Made by a program: the position numbers and the translations under genes. 64,000 nt of DNA from NCBI RefSeq assembly GCF_027451485.1, contig NZ_DAIDJE010000089.1, positions 1-64,000 of the forward strand, in the 5' to 3' direction. The notes under the pieces were generated by a model. It was not told where the DNA came from. It searched no databases and was given only the letters and a program-made list of their open reading frames with translations. The DNA comes from Bradyrhizobium sp. (GTDB lineage: Bacteria; Pseudomonadota; Alphaproteobacteria; Rhizobiales; Xanthobacteraceae). Shown piece after piece: positions 33,995-42,551 of the stretch. The first letter of the stretch is position 1. Each line of letters begins with the position of its first letter.

Positions 33995-34471
33995 ATGACC
34001 ACAGAGACCAATTCCGTTTTGAACAGCTTCAAAGAAGCCTTTGCCCCCGTGACCGAAGCCTTCAAGAGCTTCCAGAGCCTGGAGGTTCCCGAGGCTGCGC
34101 GCGAGTTCGTGAAGAAGCAGGCCGAGACCGCCAAGGAGCGTGCCGCTGATTTCTACGCCGGTTCTGAGAAGGCCAGCGAAGTGATCGAGTCTGCCGTAAC
34201 CGGATCGGTCAGCGAAGTCGCCAAGATCGGCCGCACGATCCAGCAGGCGATCTACCAGGATGCCGAGGCGTTTTTCGCCGGCGTCGACAAGCTCGCTTCC
34301 GCGAAGTCGATCAATGAGGCCGTCCAGATCCAGTCGGATCTGCTCCGCGCCCAGGGCGAGACGATCGTGTCGCGCGCCAAGGCGTCGAGCGAATACCTTG
34401 GCAAGCTCGTCAGCGAAGGCGCGAAGAACGCGCAGGACAACTTCGCGAAGGTCTACAACAAGACCGCTTGA
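33995..34471 (+). CDS. Phasin family protein
   Basis: This 158-residue helical protein is a phasin of the Phasin_2-type group, which coats PHA granules and controls their size. It is made of amphipathic helices with no cysteine or tryptophan. The central region AAREFVKKQAETAKERAADFYAGSEKASEVIESA (about 35-68) and the C-terminal NAVQIQSDLLRAQGETIVSRAKASSEYL-type stretch are characteristic. GAGGAGAG precedes the ATG, and an intrinsic terminator follows 29 bases after the stop, so it is a monocistronic, probably highly expressed gene. Upstream repeats and a palindrome suggest dedicated regulation. Confidence 0.88.
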   Translation: MTTETNSVLNSFKEAFAPVTEAFKSFQSLEVPEAAREFVKKQAETAKERAADFYAGSEKASEVIESAVTGSVSEVAKIGRTIQQAIYQDAEAFFAGVDKLASAKSINEAVQIQSDLLRAQGETIVSRAKASSEYLGKLVSEGAKNAQDNFAKVYNKTA

Positions 34472-34500
34472 TCGTTCTTTTCGTCGCGCGTGTTGTTCGG

Positions 34501-34528
34501 AGGCCCGCTTTGCGGGCCTTCTTTTTTT
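34501..34528 (+). terminator. Intrinsic terminator after the phasin gene
   Basis: AGGCCCGC and GCGGGCCT form a perfect 8-bp stem around a TTT loop, followed by TCTTTTTTT. It is a textbook rho-independent terminator on the plus strand. Confidence 0.92.
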
Positions 34529-34683
34529 GCGCGGCAAGCTCCGGGCCTCCACGCCTTCAGCGCATCACTGTCTAGAGAGACACGGGCGGCCGGCATGAGC
34601 GAGGGGAGCGATGCCGGTTTTCGAACGGCTATGCCCGGACAAGACAAACGAGGGTGGACATTGTGGTGAAGCAAAAAAACGCG

Positions 34684-34761
34684 CTAGTGTGGCGGTTGAG
34701 AAGTCCGCATCATCTGTGCCGCAGGTTCGTCATGCGGCCTTCTGAAGCCTAGCCACACTAG
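34684..34761. repeat. Large palindromic repeat upstream of paaX
   Basis: Outer arms CTAGTGTGGC (34684-34693) and GCCACACTAG (34752-34761) are perfect. Inner arms AGAAGTCCGCAT and ATGCGGCCTTCT pair at 11 of 12 positions. The 78-bp element could fold into a single long hairpin. Apart from this repeat and the phasin terminator, the 34472-34819 gap shows nothing else. Confidence 0.8.
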
Positions 34762-34787
34762 ATTCACAGGTTTTGCTAGTGTCTTTT

Positions 34788-34840
34788 CGATTCCGAAGTT
34801 CGAAACGTGGCGCCGCAAAATGCTACGAAGTTCGGAATCG
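34788..34840. repeat. Inverted repeat spanning the possible upstream paaX start
   Basis: CGATTCCGAA (34788-34797) and TTCGGAATCG (34831-34840) are perfect inverted 10-mers. The ATG at 34820 lies in the loop, so transcript folding could affect translation from it. The downstream ATG at 34853 lies outside the structure. Confidence 0.65.
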
Positions 34841-34852
34841 GACCAGGCGTTG

Positions 34853-35722
34853 ATGATGCCGCCGGCGCTTGCCCGCATCATCGCTCAGCTCAAGCGTGAA
34901 CCCTCACGCACCGGTTCAATCGTCATCACGGTGTTTGGCGATGCGATCGTGCCGCGCGGCGGCTCGGTCTGGCTCGGCACGTTGCTGGGATTTTTCCAGG
35001 CACTCGATATCGATGGAAGCGTGGTGCGGACGGCGATGTCGCGGCTGGCGGCCGACGGCTGGCTGGAGCGCGAGAAGGTCGGCCGCAACAGCTTCTATCG
35101 TCTGGCGGCACGCGGCCGTCGGACTTTCGAGGCGGCGACGCGGCATATCTATGATCCGCCGCCATCGGACTGGAGCGGACGGTTTGAGCTGCTTCTGATC
35201 ACCAAGGCAGCCGATCGCGAGGCCTCGCGGGAGGCGCTTCGCAATGCCGGATTTGGCAGCCCGCTGCCGGGCGTATGGCTGGCCCCATCGGGCGTTCCGA
35301 TCCCGGACGAGGCCGCCTCTGCTATTCGGCTAGAGGTATCGGCGGAGGACGAGAACGGCCGGCGTCTGCTCTCCGACAGCTGGCCGCTCGACCGCACGGC
35401 CGACGCCTATCTGAAGTTCATGAAAACATTCGAGCCGCTCCGAAGCTGGCTCGGTCGTCGGGCGAGGCTTTCGGAGCTCGAAGCCTTCACGGCGCGGATA
35501 TTGCTGATCCATCACTACAGGAGAGTGGTGCTGCGCGATCCCTTGCTGCCTTCGGCGCTGCTACCAAGGAACTGGCCAGGCAACGCGGCGCGGGAGTTGT
35601 GCGGCGAGATCTATCGCGCGGTACTGCCGGCCTCCGAACAGTGGCTCGATGATCAGGGCCTGAGCGAAAGCGGCGCCTTGCCCGCGGCGGCTGCGGAACT
35701 GGCCCGGCGGTTCCGGAGCTAA
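34853..35722 (+). CDS. paaX: PaaX-type repressor of phenylacetate genes
   Basis: This regulator of about 289 residues represses phenylacetate catabolism and is released by phenylacetyl-CoA (family knowledge). The N-terminal winged helix contains TGSIVITVFGDAIVPRGGSVWLG and VRTAMSRLAADGWLEREKVGRNSFY (about 17-82), both diagnostic of PaaX. The C-terminal domain includes PLPGVWLAPSG and the long helical end. The start is ambiguous: I use the ATG after the inverted repeat, which gives the usual N-terminal length; the frame also opens 33 bases upstream. It is directly upstream of paaA, with which it shares the direction, separated by 74 bases holding a likely operator. Confidence 0.87.
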   Translation: MMPPALARIIAQLKREPSRTGSIVITVFGDAIVPRGGSVWLGTLLGFFQALDIDGSVVRTAMSRLAADGWLEREKVGRNSFYRLAARGRRTFEAATRHIYDPPPSDWSGRFELLLITKAADREASREALRNAGFGSPLPGVWLAPSGVPIPDEAASAIRLEVSAEDENGRRLLSDSWPLDRTADAYLKFMKTFEPLRSWLGRRARLSELEAFTARILLIHHYRRVVLRDPLLPSALLPRNWPGNAARELCGEIYRAVLPASEQWLDDQGLSESGALPAAAAELARRFRS

Positions 35723-35727
35723 TATGT

Positions 35728-35767
35728 TACAAAATCGAATTGTAGTTTGTTTTTTCGGTTATATATT
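35728..35767 (+). promoter_or_regulatory. paaA promoter with candidate PaaX operator
   Basis: In an unusually AT-rich stretch, TACAA and TTGTA are inverted around seven bases (35728-35744). They overlap a possible -35 box TTGTAG (35740-35745), with TATATT (35762-35767) as -10 after a 16-base spacer. Repressor binding here would block polymerase, consistent with PaaX control. The position is 30-70 bases before the paaA ATG. Confidence 0.55.
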
Positions 35768-35796
35768 GGCCGGAAACAACGCCGGAGAAGCAGCGC

Positions 35797-36792
35797 ATGT
35801 ACACCCAGGCGCTCAATGGCTCGGAAGGTGAGGGACGGATCGTCGAGGACGCAGCGCGAGAGGCGCAGTTCCAGACGCGGATCGACGCCGAGGAGCGGAT
35901 CGAGCCGAACGACTGGATGCCGGCTGCCTATCGCAAGACGCTGACGCGGCAGATTTCCCAGCACGCGCATTCCGAAATTGTCGGCATGCTGCCGGAAGGC
36001 AACTGGATCACGCGGGCGCCGTCGCTGCGCCGCAAGGCCGCGCTCTTGGCCAAGGTACAGGACGAATGCGGTCACGGCCTTTATCTCTACGCCGCCGCCG
36101 AGACGCTGGGGTCGTCCCGCGAAGAACTCGTCGACCAGATGCTCGCCGGCAAGGCCAAGTATTCTTCGATCTTCAACTATCCGACGCTGACCTGGGCGGA
36201 TATCGGCGTGATCGGCTGGTTGGTCGACGGCGCTGCGATCATGAACCAGATCCCACTGTGCCGCTGTTCCTATGGCCCCTATGCCCGCGCGATGATCCGG
36301 GTGTGCAAGGAGGAATCCTTTCACCAGCGCCAAGGCTTTGAGATCATGCTGACGCTTTGCCGCGGCTCGGAAGAGCAAAAGGCGATGGCCCAGGACGCGC
36401 TTGATCGCTGGTGGTGGCCGGTGCTGATGATGTTCGGTCCGCCGGACAGCGCGAGCCAGCACAGCGACACCTCGACGCGATGGAAGATCAAGCGCTTCTC
36501 AAATGACGAACTGCGTCAGAAATTCGTCGATGCCACGGTGCCGCAGGCGCAATATCTGGGCCTGACAATTCCGGATCCCGGCATGAAGCTGAACGAAGCG
36601 ACCGGCCACTGGGAATACAGTGCGATCGACTGGACCGAATTCAAGCAGGTGCTCGCCGGCAACGGCCCGTGCAACCGCGACCGCATGGCGGCGCGGCGCA
36701 AGGCGCATGAAGAGGGCGCCTGGGTGCGCGAAGCCGCCGCGGCCTACGCGGAAAAGCGCCGGCAACGCGCCATGCAGCAAGCCGCCGAATGA
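35797..36792 (+). CDS. paaA: 1,2-phenylacetyl-CoA epoxidase, catalytic subunit PaaA
   Basis: This 331-residue di-iron monooxygenase subunit epoxidises the ring of phenylacetyl-CoA using oxygen. Di-iron ligand motifs of the ferritin-like fold are visible: [13 protein letters not shown] (about 58-70), [13 protein letters not shown] with E90xxH93, and [13 protein letters not shown] (about 170-182). The N-terminal [18 protein letters not shown] is characteristic of PaaA. GGAGAAG precedes the ATG. Together with PaaB, C, D and E it forms the multicomponent epoxidase. The next gene starts 12 bases after the stop. Confidence 0.97.
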   Translation: MYTQALNGSEGEGRIVEDAAREAQFQTRIDAEERIEPNDWMPAAYRKTLTRQISQHAHSEIVGMLPEGNWITRAPSLRRKAALLAKVQDECGHGLYLYAAAETLGSSREELVDQMLAGKAKYSSIFNYPTLTWADIGVIGWLVDGAAIMNQIPLCRCSYGPYARAMIRVCKEESFHQRQGFEIMLTLCRGSEEQKAMAQDALDRWWWPVLMMFGPPDSASQHSDTSTRWKIKRFSNDELRQKFVDATVPQAQYLGLTIPDPGMKLNEATGHWEYSAIDWTEFKQVLAGNGPCNRDRMAARRKAHEEGAWVREAAAAYAEKRRQRAMQQAAE

Positions 36793-36803
36793 AAGGACCC
36801 GCC

Positions 36804-37091
36804 ATGGCCACGCCGAACACCCCGCTATGGGAAGTCTTCATCCGAAGCCGCAACGGCCTCGCGCACAAGCACGTCGGATCCCTCCATGCGACCGATGCGA
36901 CGCTGGCGCTCCAGGCTGCCCGCGACGTCTATACCCGTCGCGGCGAGGGATGGTCGATCTGGGTGGTGCCGTCGAGCGCCATTACGGCATCCGATCCGGC
37001 CGAGAAGGGCATGATGTTCGAACCGGCGGAAACCAAGATCTACCGTCATCCGACTTTTTACGAGGTGCCCGACGAAGTCGGGCATATGTAG
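36804..37091 (+). CDS. paaB: 1,2-phenylacetyl-CoA epoxidase subunit PaaB
   Basis: This 95-residue small subunit bridges PaaAC modules in the epoxidase complex. Characteristic segments are LWEVFIRSRNGLAHKHVGSLHA (about 8-29) and ALQAARDVYTRRGEGWSIWVVPSSAI (about 35-60). I start at the ATG preceded by AAGGA, which gives the usual length; a five-codon longer start overlaps the paaA stop. The stop is immediately followed by paaC, indicating coupled translation. Confidence 0.95.
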   Translation: MATPNTPLWEVFIRSRNGLAHKHVGSLHATDATLALQAARDVYTRRGEGWSIWVVPSSAITASDPAEKGMMFEPAETKIYRHPTFYEVPDEVGHM

Positions 37092-37868
37092 ATGGCCGCG
37101 CCTTCGATTCACGTCGTCGAAACGCCGCTGGTGCTCTACGCGCTGCGCCGCGCCGACGATGCGCTGATCCTGGGGCACCGGCTGTCGGAATGGTGTGGCC
37201 ATGCGCCGATGCTCGAAGAAGACATGGCACTCGCCAATATGAGCCTCGATCTCATAGGGCAGGCGCGCGCGTTTTATTCGTATGCAGCGCAAACCGAAGC
37301 CAAGGGCAACGACGAAGACAAGTTCGCCTATCTTCGCGATGTCAGGCAGTATCGCAATCTCCTGCTGGTCGAGCAGCCGAACGGCGATTTTGCCCACACC
37401 GTCGTCCGCCAGTTCTTCTATGCGGCGTTTGCCGATCCTTACTGGCGCGCGATGATGAAGTCTTCCGACGCGACGCTGGCTGCCATCGCAGCCAAGTCGG
37501 AAAAGGAAAGCGCCTATCATCTGCGACACTCATCGGAGTGGGTGATCCGGCTCGGTGACGGCACGGTAGAGAGCCATGGCCGCGCGCAAGCAGCGATCGA
37601 TGACCTGTGGTCGTTTACCGGCGAGATGTTCGAGGCCGATGAAAGCGAGCGCGTGCTGGTCGAATCCGGTGTCGTGATCGACCCGGCGGCCTTGCGTCCG
37701 CAATGGCTCAGGACCATCTCCGGCATTGTCGGCGAGGCGACGCTTGCGATGCCCGACACGAAATGGATGCAAAAGGGCGGACGCAGCGGCCGTCACAGCG
37801 AGCACCTCGGCCATCTTCTCAGCGAGCTGCAATCCATGCAGCGGACCTTTCCGGGTGTGTCGTGGTAA
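37092..37868 (+). CDS. paaC: 1,2-phenylacetyl-CoA epoxidase subunit PaaC
   Basis: This 258-residue ferritin-like structural partner of PaaA keeps the fold but not a working metal site in characterised members. Typical motifs are ALRRADDALILGHRLSEWCGHAP (about 16-38), EEDMALANMSLDLIGQARAFY (about 42-62) and SEKESAYHLRHSSEWVIRLGDG (about 136-157). ATG abuts the paaB stop. The stop overlaps the GTG of paaD. Length is normal. Confidence 0.95.
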   Translation: MAAPSIHVVETPLVLYALRRADDALILGHRLSEWCGHAPMLEEDMALANMSLDLIGQARAFYSYAAQTEAKGNDEDKFAYLRDVRQYRNLLLVEQPNGDFAHTVVRQFFYAAFADPYWRAMMKSSDATLAAIAAKSEKESAYHLRHSSEWVIRLGDGTVESHGRAQAAIDDLWSFTGEMFEADESERVLVESGVVIDPAALRPQWLRTISGIVGEATLAMPDTKWMQKGGRSGRHSEHLGHLLSELQSMQRTFPGVSW

Positions 37869-38365
37869 TCGATACGGCCGAGCTCGCCGAGACGAGGCAG
37901 CGTGCCTGGGACGCTGCGGCGGAGGTCGTCGATCCCGAGATTCCCGTGCTGACGATTGCCGATCTCGGCGTGTTGCGCGAAGTCGATATCAGCGGCGGCC
38001 GCGTCGAGGTGACGATCACGCCGACCTATTCCGGCTGCCCGGCCATGAACATGATCTCGGTCGAAATCGGACTTGCGCTGGAGCGCGCGGGTTTTCGCGA
38101 TCCGAAGGTCCGCACCGTACTTTCGCCAGCCTGGACCACCGACTGGATGAGTGAGGAGGGCCGCCGTAAACTGCGCGAATACGGCATCGCGCCGCCGCAG
38201 GCCTCGAGCTCCCGACGGGCTCTGTTCGGCATCGAGCAGATCCTCTGTCCGCAATGCGGCTCGGCCGAAACCGAAGTGCTTTCCGAATTTGGTTCGACCT
38301 CCTGCAAGGCGCTGTGGCGCTGCAAGAGCTGCCGCGAACCGTTCGACTATTTCAAGTGTCACTGA
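37862..38365 (+). CDS. paaD: 1,2-phenylacetyl-CoA epoxidase maturation protein PaaD
   Basis: This 167-residue protein has an N-terminal MIP18/DUF59 domain (DPEIPVLTIADLGVLR at about 21-36, and TPTYSGCPAMNMISVEI). Its C-terminal zinc-ribbon-like part has CPQCGSAETEVLSEFG and CKSCREPFDYFKCH. It is required for epoxidase activity and probably delivers iron or Fe-S clusters. The GTG start overlaps the paaC stop by seven bases; a longer frame extending into paaC is rejected. Confidence 0.94.
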   Translation: MVIDTAELAETRQRAWDAAAEVVDPEIPVLTIADLGVLREVDISGGRVEVTITPTYSGCPAMNMISVEIGLALERAGFRDPKVRTVLSPAWTTDWMSEEGRRKLREYGIAPPQASSSRRALFGIEQILCPQCGSAETEVLSEFGSTSCKALWRCKSCREPFDYFKCH

Positions 38366-38367
38366 AG

Positions 38368-39444
38368 ATGCTGGCGCCCCGCTTCCATCGCCTCGCTGTC
38401 AAGGATTTGCGTCGCGAAACGCGGGACGCGGTCTCGCTGACCTTTGCGATTCCAGATGAGCTGAAGGACGATTACCGCTTCTTGCCGGGCCAATATCTCA
38501 CGTTGCGCACGACGATGGACGGAGAGGAGGTCCGACGCTCCTACTCGATCTGCTCCGGGCCGGATGACGGTGAGATGCGCATCGCCGTAAAAAAGGTCGA
38601 TGGCGGCGCGTTCTCCAGTTGGGCTGCGGACGAGCTGAAAAGCGGAGATGAGATCGACGTCATGACGCCGACCGGCCGCTTCGGCGTCGCGCCTACGCCG
38701 GAGGCGTCGCGCATCCATGTCGGCTTTGCAGCCGGCTCCGGCATCACCCCCATTCTCTCGATCATCAAGGGCGTACTGGCGCGCGAGCCAAACAGCCGCT
38801 TTTTCCTGTTCTACGGCAACCGTTCGGCTGACGGCATGCTGTTCCGCCAGGCGCTGGAGGAGCTCAAGGACCGCTTCCTCGACCGGTTCTCGGTGTTTCA
38901 CGTCATCTCGGGCGAGGAGCAGGACATTCCGATCCTGCATGGGCGGCTCGACGGCGACAAGGTGAGGGTGCTTTTGGGCTCGCTGGTACCGGCGCCTACG
39001 ATCGATCACCTCTTCATTTGCGGTCCGACCGGAATGAGCGACGAGATCGAGGCGACCTGCCGCGAGATCGGTATTGCCGCCGATCGTATCCATATCGAGC
39101 GCTTTGTTTCCGGCCTGGGCGGTAAGCCGCGGCCGAAGGCGGCCGTCCCCGCCAGCGCGCCGCCGAAGGCGTTCGCCGCCTTGATTATTGATGGCAAGCG
39201 CCGCGAGGTGCCAGTCGCGGAAGGCGAGGCCATTCTCGATGCTGCCTTGCGCGCTGGCGTCGATCTGCCGTTCGCCTGCAAGGGCGGCATGTGCTCGACT
39301 TGCCGTGCCAGGCTCGTCGAGGGTGAAGCGAAAATGGACATCAACTATTCGCTGGAGCCCTGGGAGCTTGAAAAGGGTTTTGTGCTCACCTGCCAGGCCA
39401 AGCCCGTGACCGGCCGTATTGTCGTGGACTACGATCAGGTGTAG
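38368..39444 (+). CDS. paaE: 1,2-phenylacetyl-CoA epoxidase reductase subunit PaaE
   Basis: This 358-residue NADPH reductase feeds electrons to PaaA. It has an FAD domain (RRSYSICSGPDDG, about 52-64), an NADPH domain (GFAAGSGITPILSIIKG, about 115-131) and a C-terminal plant-type [2Fe-2S] ferredoxin domain with C304, C309, C312 and C342. ATG lies two bases after the paaD stop. An Ala/Pro-rich linker near 255-270 joins the last domain. Domain order and length are those of characterised PaaE. Confidence 0.96.
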   Translation: MLAPRFHRLAVKDLRRETRDAVSLTFAIPDELKDDYRFLPGQYLTLRTTMDGEEVRRSYSICSGPDDGEMRIAVKKVDGGAFSSWAADELKSGDEIDVMTPTGRFGVAPTPEASRIHVGFAAGSGITPILSIIKGVLAREPNSRFFLFYGNRSADGMLFRQALEELKDRFLDRFSVFHVISGEEQDIPILHGRLDGDKVRVLLGSLVPAPTIDHLFICGPTGMSDEIEATCREIGIAADRIHIERFVSGLGGKPRPKAAVPASAPPKAFAALIIDGKRREVPVAEGEAILDAALRAGVDLPFACKGGMCSTCRARLVEGEAKMDINYSLEPWELEKGFVLTCQAKPVTGRIVVDYDQV

Positions 39445-39469
39445 GCATTTCGACGACCACGGAGGCGCA

Positions 39470-40795
39470 ATGGCTTCGATCGACCAGCATAGCGGGTCCT
39501 ACCGTGCCGAAATGGACGAGGCCGAGCAGGCCTCACGCGATGAGATCGTTGCGTTGCAAACGCGGCGGCTCGCCTGGTCGCTGGCACACGCTTACAACAA
39601 CGTGGCCCACTACAGAAAAGCGTTCGACAAGGCCGGCGTGCATCCCGGTGACTTCAAGCAGCTTGCCGACCTCGCCAACTTTCCGTTCACCGTCAAGACT
39701 GATCTGCGGGACAACTACCCCTTCAATATGTTTGCGGTGCCGCGGGAAAAACTGGTGCGTGTTCACGCGTCTTCCGGCACCACCGGCAAACCGATCGTGG
39801 TTGGATACACTCAGTCCGATATCGAGACATGGGCCACCGTGATGGCGCGCTCGATCCGCGCCGCCGGCGGCCGCAGCGGAATGATTGTCCATAACGCCTA
39901 CGGCTATGGCCTCTTCACTGGCGGACTGGGCGTGCACTACGGTGCTGAAAAACTCGGCTGCACGGTGGTCCCGGTTTCCGGCGGTATGACCGAGCGTCAG
40001 GTGCAACTGATCAACGACTTTCGGCCGGATGTCATTACGGTGACGCCGAGCTACATGCTGGCGATCCTTGATGAGTTCAAACGCAGGGGGCTCGATCCGC
40101 GGCAATCTTCGCTTAAAATCGGCATCTTCGGCGCCGAACCCTGGACCAATGCGATGCGCGCCGAAATCGAGCAGTCGTTCGCCATGGACGCTACCGATAT
40201 TTACGGCTTGTCGGAGGTGATCGGTCCCGGCGTCGCGCAGGAATGCATCGAGAGCAAGGACGGCCTCCACATCTGGGAGGATCATTTCTATCCCGAGGTG
40301 ATCGATCCGGAGAGCGGCCGTGTCTTGCCGGACGGCGAGAAAGGCGAACTCGTATTCACCTCGTTGACCAAGGAAGCCTTCCCGATCATCCGCTATCGCA
40401 CGCGCGATCTCACGCGTCTCTTTCCCGGAACGGCGCGGCCCGGTATGCGGCGGATGGAAAAGGTGACCGGCCGCTCCGACGACATGATCATCCTGCGCGG
40501 CGTCAACGTGTTTCCGACGCAGATCGAGGAAATCCTGCTCGCAAATGACTGGTGCGGCGGTCACTTCGTAATCGAGCTGACGCGCCAGGGGCGGCTGGAC
40601 GAAATGACCGTGATCGCCGAAGCGCGCTATGGGCATTGGGATGGCAGCGGCCTGGTCGAACATGCCGATCGCGTCACCCAATATATCAAGAACACGATCG
40701 GAATTTCGGCACGCGTGAAGGCAGTCGCGCCGGAGACGCTGGAGCGCTCACTTGGCAAAGCCAAGCGTGTGATCGACAAGCGGCCGAAGGAGTAA
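39470..40795 (+). CDS. paaK: Phenylacetate-CoA ligase PaaK
   Basis: This 441-residue AMP-forming ligase activates phenylacetate to phenylacetyl-CoA, the first step of the pathway. Motifs: the ATP loop SSGTTGKPIVVGY (about 101-113), NAYGYGLFTGGLGVHYGAEKLG (about 142-163), DIYGLSEVIGPG (about 242-253) and the hinge RSDDMIILRGVNVFP (about 334-348). GGAGG precedes the ATG, which lies 25 bases after paaE. It is the last plus-strand gene of the operon and converges with paaI. Downstream enzymes (paaG, Z, F, H, J) are not in this region. Confidence 0.96.
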   Translation: MASIDQHSGSYRAEMDEAEQASRDEIVALQTRRLAWSLAHAYNNVAHYRKAFDKAGVHPGDFKQLADLANFPFTVKTDLRDNYPFNMFAVPREKLVRVHASSGTTGKPIVVGYTQSDIETWATVMARSIRAAGGRSGMIVHNAYGYGLFTGGLGVHYGAEKLGCTVVPVSGGMTERQVQLINDFRPDVITVTPSYMLAILDEFKRRGLDPRQSSLKIGIFGAEPWTNAMRAEIEQSFAMDATDIYGLSEVIGPGVAQECIESKDGLHIWEDHFYPEVIDPESGRVLPDGEKGELVFTSLTKEAFPIIRYRTRDLTRLFPGTARPGMRRMEKVTGRSDDMIILRGVNVFPTQIEEILLANDWCGGHFVIELTRQGRLDEMTVIAEARYGHWDGSGLVEHADRVTQYIKNTIGISARVKAVAPETLERSLGKAKRVIDKRPKE

Positions 40796-40852
40796 ACCGG
40801 CGTTTTCCCCGTCCCTCGGCTCGAAGCACGGCTGGGCGAGAGGTCTCGAGTA

Positions 40853-41314
40853 TCAGGCCGGTGGAGCGGCCTTTTCCGTCGGCACCCAGGCGCCGCCAAG
40901 GCTGCGGGAATGGCCGCGCAGTTCGGCGATCGCAACATCATTGGCGGTGACGCGCACGTCGTAAATGCCTGAGCGGCCGGTCTTCGAGATTTCGCGAGCG
41001 GTCGCGACCAGGCGGTCGCCGAGCTTGCCCGGCCGGATGAAGGCGATGTTGCACTGTGCCGCCACGGTGCGCTCGTTGCGCGAATTGCAGGCAAAGGCGA
41101 AGGCGGAATCGGCGAGCAGGAAAATGAACCCGCCATGGGCGATGCCGTGGCCGTTGACCATGTCGGGCCGGATCGTCATCGCGAGCACGGCTTCGCCCGG
41201 GTTCACACGGACGATCTCCATGCCGAGGCCCTGGCTCGCGCCATCTTCCTTCCACATCGCCTCGGCAGAGGCGCGGGCAAGTTCCTCCGGGGAAAACGTG
41301 GTCTGGGCGGTCAC
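40853..41314 (-). CDS. paaI: Hydroxyphenylacetyl-CoA thioesterase PaaI (hotdog fold)
   Basis: This 153-residue hotdog-fold thioesterase hydrolyses dead-end CoA thioesters of the phenylacetate route, freeing CoA. The signature VNGHGIAHGGFIFLLADSAFAFA (about 53-75) carries the catalytic Asp of the family. The GTG start has AGGAG six bases upstream. It is on the opposite strand, convergent with paaK 57 bases away, an arrangement differing from the usual co-directional paa operons. The C-terminus APP is unremarkable. Confidence 0.92.
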   Translation of the reverse strand: MTAQTTFSPEELARASAEAMWKEDGASQGLGMEIVRVNPGEAVLAMTIRPDMVNGHGIAHGGFIFLLADSAFAFACNSRNERTVAAQCNIAFIRPGKLGDRLVATAREISKTGRSGIYDVRVTANDVAIAELRGHSRSLGGAWVPTEKAAPPA

Positions 41315-41453
41315 TCTGGTCTCCTGACCTATGCGGCCCTGTCTGAATTAAGTTCTTGTGCTGTACGATCAGTCCGTTAGTCATGGGGTGCAGTGGACGG
41401 CCTGTCAACGGCGGTGCCGACCTCCGAAGCTCATTGAATTTCCGGAACGGCAA

Positions 41454-42476
41454 ATGTCGTCAGAGAATAAGACCACCACTAGCTCTTTGGCTTCCGTCGA
41501 AGCACGCTGTGTGCGGCTGAACGCGAAGGCGGCAACGCCAGCCGAGGTGGCGCCCGTCGTCGAGCGACATGTGCTGTCGCGTGGCGCCGATCAGGTGCTG
41601 ATCGAAATCAAGGCAGCGGCCGTCAATCCTTCCGATATCAAGGCCGCGACCGGTTTGATGCCGTACGCGGTGTTTCCGCGCACCTCGGGCCGCGACTACG
41701 CCGGCGTCGTGATCGACGGCCCGCCCGGCATGATCGGTCGCGAAGTGTTCGGTTCCTCCGGCGACCTCGGAATCCGGCGCGATGGCACGCATGCCACCCA
41801 TCTTGCCGTCGAGGCAGATGCCGTCGTGGACAAGCCGAAAAACCTGTCGTGGGCGGAAGCCGCCGGCTTAGGTGTGCCCTTTGTCACTGCGATTGAGGGT
41901 TTTCGCCGTGCAGGCATGCCGGAGAAGCAGGAGGCCGTGCTGATTTTCGGTGTGACCGGCAAGGTCGGGCAGGCCGCTGTGCAGATCGCGAGTTGGCGCG
42001 GCGCCCGCGTGATCGGCGTGGCGCGCAAGCATGAGGCCTATCCCGGACATGCCAACGGCCCCGTCGAAATGATCGATTCCTCGACCACCGAAGTGGCCGC
42101 GCGTGTTCGCGAACTGACAGGCGGGAAGGGCGCTAATATCGTGTTCAACACGGTCGGCGATCCCTACTTCCAGGCAGCACACAAGTCGCTGGCGCTGCGA
42201 GGGCGACAAATCCTGATCGCCGCCATCGATCGCATCGTGCAATTCGATATCCTCGAGTTCTACCGGGGCCAGCACACCTACGTCGGCATCGATTCCCTCG
42301 CTCTGTCATCGGTCGCGTCAGGAGCTGTGCTCCGCGAACTGGTTCCCGGTTTTCTCAGCGGACACCTCAGGCCGTTCGCGATCAAGCCGGGCGCGATCTA
42401 TCCCCTGGAAGATGCCAGGTCCGCGTTCATCGCGGTGGCGGGGTCCTCGCATGATCGCATCATCCTTCGGCCGTAG
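41454..42476 (+). CDS. Zinc-independent medium-chain dehydrogenase (quinone oxidoreductase-like)
   Basis: This 340-residue enzyme is of the medium-chain dehydrogenase/reductase superfamily. AAAVNPSDIKAATG (about 48-61) is typical of zeta-crystallin-like NADPH:quinone or enoyl reductases, and VLIFGVTGKVGQAAVQIA (about 162-179) is the NADPH fold. The Cys/His zinc ligands of alcohol dehydrogenases are absent. I start at the ATG just before SSENKTTTSS; the longer frame overlaps the paaI promoter region. It is transcribed away from paaI. The substrate, probably an activated carbonyl, quinone or enone, is unknown. Confidence 0.85.
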   Translation: MSSENKTTTSSLASVEARCVRLNAKAATPAEVAPVVERHVLSRGADQVLIEIKAAAVNPSDIKAATGLMPYAVFPRTSGRDYAGVVIDGPPGMIGREVFGSSGDLGIRRDGTHATHLAVEADAVVDKPKNLSWAEAAGLGVPFVTAIEGFRRAGMPEKQEAVLIFGVTGKVGQAAVQIASWRGARVIGVARKHEAYPGHANGPVEMIDSSTTEVAARVRELTGGKGANIVFNTVGDPYFQAAHKSLALRGRQILIAAIDRIVQFDILEFYRGQHTYVGIDSLALSSVASGAVLRELVPGFLSGHLRPFAIKPGAIYPLEDARSAFIAVAGSSHDRIILRP

Positions 42477-42551
42477 GCAGGGTGCGGCTTCGCCATTGAG
42501 CGGCGGCCGGCTCCGTGCGCCGGTAAAGACCCCGAGTCTCGCATAACGAAT

